Part shown: positions 51,170 through 59,834 of the stretch, one piece after another
Layout of the letters: each line of letters opens with the position of its first letter
Position numbering within the stretch: position 1 is the stretch's first letter
Assembly (NCBI GenBank): GCA_965661765.1
Contig: CBFIFE010000009.1
Coordinates: 1-64,000 of the forward strand
From: JBMYZL01 sp965661765
GTDB taxonomy: Bacteria; Bacteroidota; Bacteroidia; Flavobacteriales_D; Sanyastnellaceae
DNA: 64,000 bases
Direction: 5' to 3'
Notes under the pieces: model-generated
The model's input: the letters and a program-made list of their open reading frames with translations, nothing else
Databases searched by the model: none
What the model was told of the DNA's origin: nothing
Position numbers and translations under genes: made by a program

Positions 51170-52093
51170 TTAACTCCATAACGGCCAATTGTCAGGAACA
51201 ATGAAACCGCGATCAAGTTCAACCCTCGGGGACAGGCCATCTGGAGCAGGGAAGGCCCGGGCACAGAGGCCGGGCCGCCTCGGAGGTTCCGTCAACAAGT
51301 CCCCACTTTGCCCGCCCATCCAATCGGGTTTGGACAGGGAGAAAATGCGCGCAGCGCCAGAATCTGCCAACAACTGTTCCCATTCGCCCTGCCGAATCCA
51401 CCAGCCGGTGGGGTAGTTTTTGTGGGCATGCAGAGGAGGCTTCGCGCGGTGAATGTCCGAAATGTGGTGGAACAGGCCTCCTTTGAGCAGCAAGACACGC
51501 TCATCCACCCGGATGTGTTCTGCCGATAGTGCAGCAGCGGCTTCCGGCCGGTCGGAGAGCGCGAGTTGTTGGACCAATTTGTCCATCTTTCCGGAGAGGG
51601 TGTCTCGGGCATTGGGCCCTTTGAAGGTTGCCCAGCTGGCCGAATTCCGCTCTGCGAGATAGAATTTGCAGGCCACTTCGAGGTGCCAAGTTTGGCCTGA
51701 AGGCAGATGCTTCAGCAAGAAATCGAACTCCCCGATTGTCCCCCCTTTTCCTTTTCCGCTCGCATGAATGGGCCATCCCGCATGCAACACTTTGAATTCC
51801 GGATCGGCTTGGAAGTGGAAGGCCAAGAGCCGCTCGAATCGCTTGCCCAGCAGTTGAGGACCGCTCGCCAGGTGCTCCAACAGCGGTTCAGGCGAATTGT
51901 CCAATGCCATCAACCACGGCCAGCGGCGGGCGAGTGTCCTTTCGAACCAATCTTCGTCCAAGAGGCTGAACGGCCATGACTTGTGTTGGGTCATCAAGGG
52001 CGGGGACCCCAGGGCCCAAACCAAATGCCGGACTTCGGGGGTCTGGATTTGGCCCAGGCGTTCGCTGAAAGTGGGGGTGAGGTTGGGTCGCAT
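51170..52093 (-). CDS. DUF1853 family protein
   Basis: 307 aa, soluble. Recognised by VRHLVWALGSPPL near the N-terminus, GKRFERLLAFHFQ, TIGEFDFLLKH and WHLEVACKFYLAE in the middle and LKGGLFHH and PTGWWIRQGEWE later. The GEFDxxL...HxEVxxKF pattern resembles PD-(D/E)xK nuclease-like cores, so a nuclease-type fold is possible (inference). ATG 52093 chosen; the frame continues 5' to 52183 but overlaps the divergent small gene. Confidence 0.72.
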   Translation of the reverse strand: MRPNLTPTFSERLGQIQTPEVRHLVWALGSPPLMTQHKSWPFSLLDEDWFERTLARRWPWLMALDNSPEPLLEHLASGPQLLGKRFERLLAFHFQADPEFKVLHAGWPIHASGKGKGGTIGEFDFLLKHLPSGQTWHLEVACKFYLAERNSASWATFKGPNARDTLSGKMDKLVQQLALSDRPEAAAALSAEHIRVDERVLLLKGGLFHHISDIHRAKPPLHAHKNYPTGWWIRQGEWEQLLADSGAARIFSLSKPDWMGGQSGDLLTEPPRRPGLCARAFPAPDGLSPRVELDRGFIVPDNWPLWS

Positions 52094-52171
52094 CTCCGCC
52101 TGCAAGTTCTGCTTTTCTGCGCCTATCTTCGCAGCCGAATGCGCACGGTTTCTGAAATCCCCCATCCGCTC

Positions 52172-52384
52172 ATGCGGATTCACATCACGAGTTGGAACGG
52201 GAAATTCGCGTTGAGGTTTGAATTGGATCGCTACGAACAGGTGTTCAAAGTCGCTGAGGACGACGTGAGTTCACTCGAGGAGGCGGAACGTTTGGCAGAG
52301 GCGTTGTCGGAGGAGGTGTTGTTGCGTTTTGTAGCGATGCGCGGGGATTTTGCGAAGACATACAAAGCCGTGCGGCAACGTTGA
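52172..52384 (+). CDS. Small conserved-looking protein
   Basis: 70 aa: MRIHITSWNGKFALRFELD, then YEQVFKVAEDDV and an alpha-helical tail (AERLAEALSEEVLLRFVAM). An alpha+beta mini-protein without signal or motif that I recognise. ATG 52172 is preferred; ATG 52139 would add eleven residues. It lies 19 bp upstream of the OmpH-like gene and may be co-transcribed with it. Confidence 0.55.
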   Translation: MRIHITSWNGKFALRFELDRYEQVFKVAEDDVSSLEEAERLAEALSEEVLLRFVAMRGDFAKTYKAVRQR

Positions 52385-52403
52385 ATCAGAAAATCTTTTT
52401 CCC

Positions 52404-53027
52404 ATGAATCGAGTGGTGACATTCCTTGCAGTTGGTGCGCTGGTTTGGTGCGCAGTGTTGACCTATCAGTTGTCTGCGAAGCCCTCAGCCAAGTTGCCCG
52501 CGGCCCTTCAAGCGGGAGAGGCTGCGATTGTGGCCTATGTCCATGGGGACTCATTGCAGGCGGGTTACAAGTACATTCGGGTTTTGGAAGACCAAATCCA
52601 AACCGTCGCTGAACGCCTGCAACTCCAGATGGACAGCGTGATGCAGCCCCTTCGCGGTGAGGCGCAAGAGTTGATCGATTATGCCCAGTCACCCGAGGCA
52701 ACGGAATCGGACATCAGCATTGCCAGCCAACGATTGGGCGAAATCGAACAGCAGGTGAATCAGCTCCAGGCCCGTGAACAGCAGCTGATGACGAACATGG
52801 AGAGGCAGTTGCAAGCGCAAGTGGCTGGCCGATTGGAAACAGAACTCGCCGCTTATGCCGAGGAGACAGGCATCGATGTCATCCTCAATTGGGGGCTGTC
52901 TGGCGAGGGGGTTCTGTACGGGACATCGGCTTTCAACATCACGGGGCCGTTGTTGGCTTTTTTGAACGATCGAGTGGAACAACCTGCGCTGGCGGCGGAC
53001 ACCACTGGAACGGTTGTGGCACCGTGA
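52404..53027 (+). CDS. OmpH/Skp-like periplasmic chaperone
   Basis: 207 aa. N-terminal signal or anchor (VVTFLAVGALVWCAVLTYQL), then VAYVHGDSLQAGYKYIRVLED (the family YVNSDSL segment), a long coiled coil rich in Gln and Glu (EIEQQVNQLQAREQQLMTNMERQLQAQ) and the head segment IDVILNWGLSGEGVLYG. Skp-like proteins hold unfolded outer-membrane proteins in the periplasm, fitting the barrel genes nearby. The stop overlaps the DUF4924 gene as GTGA. Confidence 0.82.
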   Translation: MNRVVTFLAVGALVWCAVLTYQLSAKPSAKLPAALQAGEAAIVAYVHGDSLQAGYKYIRVLEDQIQTVAERLQLQMDSVMQPLRGEAQELIDYAQSPEATESDISIASQRLGEIEQQVNQLQAREQQLMTNMERQLQAQVAGRLETELAAYAEETGIDVILNWGLSGEGVLYGTSAFNITGPLLAFLNDRVEQPALAADTTGTVVAP

Positions 53028-53542
53028 GCATCGCGTCCGAAAAGAAGAACAGCCATGTCGTCGAGTACTTGCTCTACGTGTGGCAGATGGAGGACCTGGT
53101 GCGGGCCTTGAATTTTGACGCAGGCGCCATTCGCGGTTTGATGGGCGATGGGAGCGAGGAGGATTTGCGGTGGATGCTCGAGCTGGCCAGGGACATGGAG
53201 CGTCAGAAATTGCAGGAATCTGGCCATGTGGATCACGCTGTGGAGACGCTGACGGAGTTCGCCTTGTTGCACGACTTGTTGATCGGACCGATGGAGGACA
53301 AGGCTTACGTCCGCGCCTTTGAAACAGCGGAACCCCACCTGGAGGCCTTGCGGTCGCGCTCAGGACAGCCAGAGGCTGTGGAGCACCCGGTCATTGGCAT
53401 GATGACAGCCTTGTACGGGTGGTTGGTTTTGCGGATGAAAAGGGAACGGCTGGCCACGGAAACAGAGTCCAGTCTGGTCGCGATTCGGGAGATGGCGAAT
53501 GCTTTGGCCCGAGGGCACATTCGGGTGTACCAAGGGCGTTGA
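53024..53542 (+). CDS. DUF4924 family protein
   Basis: 172 aa, helical and soluble. SIASEKKNSHVVEYLLYVWQMEDLVRALNFD at the start (in parts) and LTEFALLHDLL, EALRSRSGQ and MTALYGWLVLRMKRERL later correspond to the DUF4924 family of Bacteroidota. Function unknown. The start is GTG 53024, overlapping the OmpH stop (GTGA); the frame is open further 5' within OmpH. Confidence 0.78.
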   Translation: MSIASEKKNSHVVEYLLYVWQMEDLVRALNFDAGAIRGLMGDGSEEDLRWMLELARDMERQKLQESGHVDHAVETLTEFALLHDLLIGPMEDKAYVRAFETAEPHLEALRSRSGQPEAVEHPVIGMMTALYGWLVLRMKRERLATETESSLVAIREMANALARGHIRVYQGR

Positions 53543-53556
53543 AGCCATTGAAGGGG

Positions 53557-53982
53557 TCAAATGCGATGGCGCACTTGTGCCAAATTCCGATGCCGCCGAC
53601 TTGTGATTCTCAGGGCGTGGGACTCCAATCGGAGGCGGTCCAAGATGGTCGAGCTGAGCGCCTCTGCGGGCAGATAGATGGATTTTTCAGGCCAACTCTG
53701 TTCCTCGCGTGCCCCGACAACGAGGCATCGAAAGCAATCATTGGCCTCCGAGCATTGGGCGGCAAGCGCCAACAAGTCAGGAACGTTGCTTTGGCCCGCA
53801 TCGACCACGAGCCATGCGGAGGCATGCTGTCCCACGGCGTGGAGCACCCTGCTGTTTTCTTGTCGCGGGTCAGACAACACATTGGCATCCGCAAACGATT
53901 GGATGCGTTCCGATAGGGATTTCGCGGCGTTGCTGGATTTCATCGAAACCCAAATGCTCGGCGTGGTATGAACGGTGGTCAT
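53557..53982 (-). CDS. Hypothetical protein, orphan-like
   Basis: 141 aa, no signal peptide, no recognised motif. Composition is that of an ordinary soluble protein (AWLVVDAGQSNVPDLLALAAQ), with basic C-terminus (ITSRRHRNLAQVRHRI). ATG 53982; ATG 53943 is an alternative. It is the only open frame of protein-like composition between DUF4924 and the E1-like gene, but a 165-aa frame runs on the other strand. Treat as tentative. Confidence 0.45.
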   Translation of the reverse strand: MTTVHTTPSIWVSMKSSNAAKSLSERIQSFADANVLSDPRQENSRVLHAVGQHASAWLVVDAGQSNVPDLLALAAQCSEANDCFRCLVVGAREEQSWPEKSIYLPAEALSSTILDRLRLESHALRITSRRHRNLAQVRHRI

Positions 53983-54064
53983 GCTGCGCAGTTACGAAAA
54001 GTGCAGGTCAAGGGTTTCATACTCAGTGAGGTTGTCCTCGGTCAAGTGTTCAAAACATCTGAAA

Positions 54065-55192
54065 ATGTGCGATGAACGGTCTCATGCATTCCCCGAACTT
54101 GCGAAGATGCACGTCAAGTTTGCGGATTCGAATCTTTGGATGCCTGAGCGCGTCGACCTGAAAACTGAGGGGGGGCGCGTTCGCATCACCCAGATTCAAT
54201 CCCATCCAAAGGGAGTGGAGGTGGTGGATGCCCGAGAAGAGCAATGGATGGAGTTGGCTTTGATTCGCCATCCGATGTTGCGGGGTCAGGATGAAGCGTT
54301 GCGAGAGCGGATCGAAGAATGGAAGCGCGATCGGTCCCGGACGTTTGAGGTGTTCTATTTCCCTTGGCGCAACACGTTGTGCTACATTCTTCCTCGTGCA
54401 GAGTTCATCGAATTGCGCACCAACAGGAACCGAAATCGCATCCGACACGAAGAGCAGCGCATTTTTTCTCAGAAAAAAGTTGGGGTGGTGGGCCTCAGCG
54501 TCGGGGCGTCGTTTGCAATGACCTTGGCGATGGAACGGTCATGCGGGGTCTTGCGAATTGCGGATTTCGACAACCTGGCTTTGAGCAACATGAACCGCAT
54601 TCGTTCGACGGTGATGGATGTGGGGTTGCCCAAATGGTTGATTCTCGCCCGCCAAATCATGGAACTCGATCCATACTTTGAGCTCGAGATTTTCCCAGAG
54701 GGTGTGACGGAGGCCAATGCAACTGAATTTTTCGAAGGGCTGGATTTGGTGATGGATGCATGCGATTCGCCTGCGGTGAAAGCGGAGATTCGGATTCAGG
54801 CCAAATCTCACCGCATCCCCGTCCTCATGGACACCTCGGACCGCGGGATGCTGGACATCGAGCGCTACGATGACCCAGACATCGCTGCCCAAACCGGCGC
54901 ACTTCACGGCCGTTTGTCAGCGAGTGACTTGCTTCGACTTCGAAGAACCAAGCACTGGACACCCGTGGACTTGAATTTGTTTGTGGATCTGTCGATGGCG
55001 TCTTCTCGTGGTCGGGAGTCGCTTTCGCTCGTCGGGAGTGAATTGGCGGGTTGGCCACAGTTGTATGCGGACGTTGCAGCAGGGGGCGCAATGGCGGTCG
55101 TCGCGGCGAGACGCATTTTTCTGGGTGACCCCACACCAGACTCACGATTATACCTGTCACTGGATGAGCAGCTCCCTCAACGCATCTCTTGA
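54065..55192 (+). CDS. E1-like/ThiF-fold adenylating enzyme, Rv1355c-type
   Basis: 375 aa. N-terminal about 130 residues of unknown fold, then a Rossmann adenylation domain: VGVVGLSVGASFA, LRIADFDNLALSNMNRIR (E1-type Asp and Arg residues), LDLVMDACDSPAVKAEIR and IPVLMDTSDRGMLDIERYD. These last segments match the Rv1355c-type subset of ThiF-fold proteins as I know it. The nitroreductase domain often fused there is absent, and no zinc CxxC pairs are seen. E1-like enzymes activate carboxylates as acyl-adenylates; the substrate is unknown. ATG 54065 or 54107 are candidate starts. It overlaps the next gene by 29 nt. Confidence 0.82.
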   Translation: MCDERSHAFPELAKMHVKFADSNLWMPERVDLKTEGGRVRITQIQSHPKGVEVVDAREEQWMELALIRHPMLRGQDEALRERIEEWKRDRSRTFEVFYFPWRNTLCYILPRAEFIELRTNRNRNRIRHEEQRIFSQKKVGVVGLSVGASFAMTLAMERSCGVLRIADFDNLALSNMNRIRSTVMDVGLPKWLILARQIMELDPYFELEIFPEGVTEANATEFFEGLDLVMDACDSPAVKAEIRIQAKSHRIPVLMDTSDRGMLDIERYDDPDIAAQTGALHGRLSASDLLRLRRTKHWTPVDLNLFVDLSMASSRGRESLSLVGSELAGWPQLYADVAAGGAMAVVAARRIFLGDPTPDSRLYLSLDEQLPQRIS

Positions 55193-55907
55193 AAGGCTGC
55201 AGAAGGCCGAGCGGGTCGCGCAAGCCGAAATCCGAGTCTTTCGATCTGGCAAGGACGAGGCTTTGTGCCATGCGCTGGTGGACGGTCACCGCGCTGTCTT
55301 GGCCGCTTATGGCATCAAACGGTTGACGACCTTCAACCGGGATTGGATTGGTCGTGAAGATGTTTTGGTCATTGCTGCGCTCGGCGATGATGGCCGCATC
55401 CTCGGCGGGGCGCGCTTGCAGCATTTGCACACGCTGGATGATACGCCGTTGTATCGTGCTGTGGGGGATCAGGACCCGGATTTGGCGGAAGTCCTTCGAC
55501 CTTATATGGCGGAGGGCGCATGGGAGCTCGGGGGGCTTTGGAACAGCATGGAACTCGCGGGGATGGGCGTGGAGGCCTCGTATTTGGTGCGGGCAGCACT
55601 CGCCGCCATGCCCCTCGCTGATGCGCGGCATTTGTTTGCGCTCACTTCCCCTGTAACCCGGCGGATGCAGGCAGCTTTGGGATTTGAAACCCAGGGGGGC
55701 ATCGGCGACAACGGCTTTTTTGTGTACCCCACCCCCACGTTGAAGGCCTCCATTGCACGTTTTACATTTCCTGAGCAACTGGCCATGGCGACCCCAGAAG
55801 TGCGCAACTTTTTGAAAGGCATTTGGGAAGACCCCATGGCTTACGCGCACGAGATGGGCGGCCCGAAAGGCAACATGGCCGTCATGTTCAGATTGGAATT
55901 CGCGTGA
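55164..55907 (+). CDS. GNAT-fold acyltransferase resembling FeeM/autoinducer synthases
   Basis: 247 aa. The layout follows N-acyl-amino-acid or acyl-homoserine-lactone-synthase-like GNATs: EIRVFRSGKDEALCHALVDGH, a Trp-containing segment TTFNRDWIG, DGRILGGARLQHL, a Glu-rich AWELGGLWNS and FALTSPVTRRMQAALGFE. No signal peptide. Acyl chain and acceptor are unknown. The start ATG 55164 lies inside the E1-like gene. Its last codons overlap the kinase start (GTGA), so three genes are translationally linked. Confidence 0.65.
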   Translation: MSSSLNASLERLQKAERVAQAEIRVFRSGKDEALCHALVDGHRAVLAAYGIKRLTTFNRDWIGREDVLVIAALGDDGRILGGARLQHLHTLDDTPLYRAVGDQDPDLAEVLRPYMAEGAWELGGLWNSMELAGMGVEASYLVRAALAAMPLADARHLFALTSPVTRRMQAALGFETQGGIGDNGFFVYPTPTLKASIARFTFPEQLAMATPEVRNFLKGIWEDPMAYAHEMGGPKGNMAVMFRLEFA

Positions 55908-58048
55908 AACCTGGCGTTGCACACCGATTTGCGGCTCTGTTGCTGTTGTCGACTGTCCTCAGCAGTTCGGCTGTTTTTGGTCAAACTTATCTTGGCCAGC
56001 GCCTTCAAATCCTCCAAGAGACCCAACTTTCGAAGGCCCAACAAAACGACATTCGGGCCATCATTGAATCGGATGGATGGGTGGAATCCGAGGATGCAGT
56101 GCCCAACTTTTCGGCTTCGGGTGAGGCGTATTGGCTCAAACTGGAGCTCGACCCTCAGACAGAATCCGGCTTGCTGCTCGAACTCGCGAATGCCTCGGTG
56201 GATGAAATCTCGTGTTTCATGCTCTGCGACGGTCGCCTCGTCACCGGTGTGGGCGATGGCGCAACCACGCGGACGGGCCAGTTGAGTTTGGTGGGGACCT
56301 ACCCGACATTCGCCATACCTGTCGGGGATTGCCAGCGATTGACCGCCCTGCTGCGCCTCAAAAGTTACAAGTCGTTGATTGTTCCAATGCGCATCACGGG
56401 GCCTCGAGAAGTCCAGCGCGACAGCCACCGGCGGGACATTTTCTTCAGTTTCTACGCCGGCGTCATCCTGGTCATGTTCCTGTACAATTTGTTTTTGTAT
56501 TTGAGCGTCGGCGACAGGAGTTACCTGGAATACACGGTGTACATCTTGAGCGTGGGGGGAACCCAGTTGGTCTTGAATGGCTACGCCAAATGGTTGAATG
56601 TCCACGACTACCCTTGGGTGGAATTGCGGTTGACCCACTTCTTCGGGGTCTTCAGTGGCATGGCGACCATTGTGTTCGCCCAAAACTTCCTTCGGCTGCG
56701 ACAATATGTGCCGTGGCTCCACAAGGTGTTGTGGACTTATTTCGTCCTCTATGGCTTGGCTTTGCTGTTGACGCTCGCGGGTGCTTTGTCGATGGCGTAC
56801 AACTTGATCAATTTTTGTGCATTGGCCATTTTCATGCTGATTCCAGGCGCGGTGATCACCCGCAGAAAGGGCTACAAGCCCGCTGGTTTTTTTCTGTTGG
56901 CTTGGCTCGTTTTCATTTTGGCCGTCGTGATTTTCGTGCTGAAGGATGTGGGGTTGATTCCTTACAACATTTGGACCTATTACGCCTTGCCGGTGGGCTC
57001 TGCCATTGAAGTGGTGATGTTGTCTCTTGCCCTGGCCAGCCGAATCAACCAGTTGAAGCGGGACACTGCCGAAGCCAGGGAGGAGCAATTGCGGATATCC
57101 CGGGTCAACGAGCAAATGGTTCGGGAGCAAAACTCCATCTTGGAGGAACGTGTTGCGGAGCGTACAGAAAAGTTGAAGGTGGCGAATTCCGAGTTGAACC
57201 AAACCTTGGAGGACCTTCAATCCGCCCAACAGCAACTGGTTCAGAATGAGAAGTTGGCCTCCATCGGCCAATTGACGGCGGGCATCGCGCATGAATTGAA
57301 CAACCCGATCAACTTCGTGAGCAGTTCTGCACATTCGCTTCGGCGGGATATTGACGATTTGAACGAGGTCGTGGAGCGGGTGAAGGGGTTGGATGGGGAG
57401 GACCCGGATTTGGCCTTGCAGCAGGTGCGAACGCTCAAACGCATGCTCGAACAGCTGGACATCGCTTTCACGCAACAAGAAGTGGCAGAATTGCTCCATG
57501 GCATTGAGGAGGGGGCGCACAGAACGGCTGAAATTGTGAAGGGTCTGCGGATTTTCAGCCGGATGGACGGGGACAGCTTCGCTTCGGCAGATGTGAATGA
57601 ATTGATCAAATCCACCCTCATCATCTTGCGGAGCAACCTCAAAGAAGACACGCAAATGGAAGTGGAGTATGCGGACGGATTGCCAGCCATTGACTGTCAG
57701 CCGGGTCGTGTGAACCAAGTTTTGATGAACATCATTACGAATGCGGCTCAGGCGACCGTGGCCACTGGCAGGGATTTGCGTGAACGGTGGGTGCGAATTC
57801 GGACCTCTGTTGTCGAAGAAGTGGGCGCAACTTGGGTAGAGGTGCGGATTGCGGACAATGGGGTGGGCATGGACGAAGCAACCCAAGGGCAGATCTTCGA
57901 TCCGTTTTTCACAACAAAGGCGGTGGGCGATGGGACGGGACTTGGGTTGAGCATCGTGGTCGGCATTCTCAAAGATCACAACGCAGACATTTCATTGACG
58001 TCCAAACTTGGTGAGGGTACGGAGTTCTTGATTAGATTTCCGGCATGA
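55904..58048 (+). CDS. 7TMR-DISM sensor histidine kinase
   Basis: 714 aa. Signal peptide (LLLLSTVLSSSAVFGQ), periplasmic 7TMR-DISM extracellular domain, seven transmembrane helices (from IFFSFYAGVILVMFLYNLFLY to IEVVMLSLALAS), coiled coil, HisKA with phospho-acceptor His463 in LTAGIAHELNNPINFV, and HATPase with NIITNAAQA, IADNGVGMD and GTGLGLSI. GTG 55904 is the start, overlapping the previous stop. 7TMR-DISM kinases sense small ligands at the inner membrane or periplasm. The partner is the response regulator overlapping its 3' end. Confidence 0.92.
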   Translation: MKPGVAHRFAALLLLSTVLSSSAVFGQTYLGQRLQILQETQLSKAQQNDIRAIIESDGWVESEDAVPNFSASGEAYWLKLELDPQTESGLLLELANASVDEISCFMLCDGRLVTGVGDGATTRTGQLSLVGTYPTFAIPVGDCQRLTALLRLKSYKSLIVPMRITGPREVQRDSHRRDIFFSFYAGVILVMFLYNLFLYLSVGDRSYLEYTVYILSVGGTQLVLNGYAKWLNVHDYPWVELRLTHFFGVFSGMATIVFAQNFLRLRQYVPWLHKVLWTYFVLYGLALLLTLAGALSMAYNLINFCALAIFMLIPGAVITRRKGYKPAGFFLLAWLVFILAVVIFVLKDVGLIPYNIWTYYALPVGSAIEVVMLSLALASRINQLKRDTAEAREEQLRISRVNEQMVREQNSILEERVAERTEKLKVANSELNQTLEDLQSAQQQLVQNEKLASIGQLTAGIAHELNNPINFVSSSAHSLRRDIDDLNEVVERVKGLDGEDPDLALQQVRTLKRMLEQLDIAFTQQEVAELLHGIEEGAHRTAEIVKGLRIFSRMDGDSFASADVNELIKSTLIILRSNLKEDTQMEVEYADGLPAIDCQPGRVNQVLMNIITNAAQATVATGRDLRERWVRIRTSVVEEVGATWVEVRIADNGVGMDEATQGQIFDPFFTTKAVGDGTGLGLSIVVGILKDHNADISLTSKLGEGTEFLIRFPA

Positions 58049-58599
58049 TTCACGTGCTGTATTTGGATGACGAGGAACTGAACCTGACAGCGTTCCGCGC
58101 AGCGTTTCGCCGGGTCTTTCAAGTGTATGTCACCACCGAGCCGACAGAGGCCGTGCGCATCTTGCGGGAGCACCCCATCGAAGTGATCATCTCAGATCAA
58201 AAGATGCCGGCCCTTTCCGGTGTTGAATTTTTCGAACTCATTACCCCCGATCACCCTGCGCCTGTTCGAATGTTGCTGACGGGTCACGCGGACATCGACG
58301 CCGTGATCGACGCCATCAACAAGGGTCAAGTGTACAAGTACATTTCCAAGCCTTGGAATGAGGCGGAATTGCAAGCCCTCGTGGAGGAGGCTGCCGACGT
58401 TTTTGATCGGCGCAGAAATGTGGCAGAGGCTGGTCAACGGCTTGTGGAACGCATGGATCAAGCTCGGCTTTACGCCCGCGATATCATCACTCGTGTGGAG
58501 CCACCGCGGGATTTGGCTTCACCAGAGGTCGGCGACATTGCCGGTTTGGCACACAAAATCGATGAAACCCTGAAAGGTCCAGAGGGGCCAACGGCTTGA
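58045..58599 (+). CDS. Response regulator, receiver domain with short C-terminal tail
   Basis: 184 aa. Receiver with acidic pair D8-D9, phospho-acceptor D51 in IISDQKMPA, T79 and K102 in ISKPW, all intact. After residue about 120 there is a helical tail (RRNVAEAGQRLVERM, VGDIAGLAHKIDETL) with no HTH or enzyme domain, so it should act by protein-protein contact. ATGA overlap with the kinase. Ends the four-gene run; the hairpin that follows serves the opposite strand. Confidence 0.9.
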   Translation: MIHVLYLDDEELNLTAFRAAFRRVFQVYVTTEPTEAVRILREHPIEVIISDQKMPALSGVEFFELITPDHPAPVRMLLTGHADIDAVIDAINKGQVYKYISKPWNEAELQALVEEAADVFDRRRNVAEAGQRLVERMDQARLYARDIITRVEPPRDLASPEVGDIAGLAHKIDETLKGPEGPTA

Positions 58600-58602
58600 G
58601 CG

Positions 58603-58630
58603 CAAAAAAGCCGGACGACATGCCCGGCTT
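58603..58630 (-). terminator. Terminator of the M42 aminopeptidase gene
   Basis: On the minus strand a 7-bp stem (AAGCCGG/CCGGCTT) with a loop of about 9 nt is followed by six or more T. It lies 30 bp beyond the stop of the M42 gene, between it and the convergent response-regulator gene. Confidence 0.8.
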
Positions 58631-58659
58631 CAGTTGACAAATGGAAATGATTCGTCGCC

Positions 58660-59745
58660 TTAGAGGTACTTGAAATCTTCTCCAGGTTCAATGTTCTTCA
58701 ACGTGGCGAGGATCAGTCGGATGCAGTTTTCCACGTCCGCCTTGTGCACCATCTCGACGGTGGTGTGCATGTAGCGCAATGGCAGGCTGATCAATGCCGA
58801 AGGCACCCCCATGTTGGAGTAGGCAAATGCATCGGTGTCAGTTCCGGTGAACCGGCTTGCCGCCATTCTCTGGATCTCAATTTTTTCGGCTTCTGCGGTG
58901 TCGATGATGCGCTGGAGCAAATTGTTTTGGACAGCGGGTCCGTATGTCACTCCGGGCCCCTTGCCGGCTGCCACATCCCCTTGTTCGATTTTGTTCATCA
59001 TTGGGGTGTGCGTGCAATGCGTCACGTCGGTGACGATCGCCACGTCAGGCTGGATTCGTTCGGCAATCATCTGCGCACCGCGCAGGCCGATTTCTTCCTG
59101 GACGCTGTTTGTGATGTACAACCCGAACGGCAACTTTGTGCCCTCTTCGTGCAACAGGCGTGCCACCTCGGCGATCATGAACCCGCCGGCCCGGTTGTCC
59201 AGCGCTCGCCCCACATACCAGTCCTTGTTCAGCACCATGAACTCGTCCTCATACGTGACGACGCATCCCACATGAATGCCCATGGCCTCGACTTCCTTTT
59301 TGTCCTTCGCGCCCACATCGAGAAAGATGTTCTTCATTGACGGAGCTTCCTCCTTGCCAGGTGTTCGCGTGTGAATCGCAGGCCATCCGAAAATCCCTTT
59401 GACGACGCCCTTCGGGGTGTGGATGTCGACGCGCTTGGACGGCGCAATCTGGTGGTCGCTGCCGCCATTGCGGCGTAGGTAGATGTACCCATCACTGGTG
59501 ATGTAATGCACAAAATAGCTGATCTCATCGGCATGGGCCTCAATCACGACTTTGTAGGGTGCATCCGGGTTGATGACGCCGACAACGCTGCCGTAGCTGT
59601 CGACAATGTGCTCGTCGATGTACGACTTGATGTAGTCGAGCCAGAGCTTTTGACCTCCGCTTTCAAAGCCAGTGGGGCTGGGGTTGTTGATGTACGCTTC
59701 GAAAAATTTTTCGCTCGCGCGGTTGATGATCCTTTTGTTCGCCAT
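58660..59745 (-). CDS. M42 family metallo-aminopeptidase
   Basis: 361 aa. Dinuclear zinc peptidase motifs: VIEAHADEISYFV (His and catalytic Asp), VGRALDNRAGG (bridging Asp), NSVQEEIGLRGA (Glu base and ligand), IVTDVTHCTH (Asp) and RYMHTTVEMVH (C-terminal His). Family members (FrvX, glutamyl aminopeptidase) trim peptides as large oligomers in the cytoplasm. No signal peptide. A TAATTTTG box sits 4 nt before the ATG at 59745. Confidence 0.94.
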   Translation of the reverse strand: MANKRIINRASEKFFEAYINNPSPTGFESGGQKLWLDYIKSYIDEHIVDSYGSVVGVINPDAPYKVVIEAHADEISYFVHYITSDGYIYLRRNGGSDHQIAPSKRVDIHTPKGVVKGIFGWPAIHTRTPGKEEAPSMKNIFLDVGAKDKKEVEAMGIHVGCVVTYEDEFMVLNKDWYVGRALDNRAGGFMIAEVARLLHEEGTKLPFGLYITNSVQEEIGLRGAQMIAERIQPDVAIVTDVTHCTHTPMMNKIEQGDVAAGKGPGVTYGPAVQNNLLQRIIDTAEAEKIEIQRMAASRFTGTDTDAFAYSNMGVPSALISLPLRYMHTTVEMVHKADVENCIRLILATLKNIEPGEDFKYL

Positions 59746-59749
59746 GACA

Positions 59750-59757
59750 CAAAATTA
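59750..59757 (-). promoter_or_regulatory. Candidate -7 box (TAATTTTG) for the M42 gene
   Basis: Exact TAnnTTTG on the minus strand, ending 4 nt before the start codon. It predicts a leaderless mRNA. No -33 TTG at usual distance. Confidence 0.45.
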
Positions 59758-59834
59758 GACCAAACCCACTCCGCCCCACCCGCTCATTCCTCGACTCATT
59801 GTGATTTTCACGGGGCGAACGTCTTCAATTTGTG

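Noticed and set aside
55841..57979. 712-codon open frame antisense to the histidine kinase
   Set aside because: All kinase motifs (H box, N box, G boxes, membrane helices) are on the plus strand; the antisense translation is low-quality.
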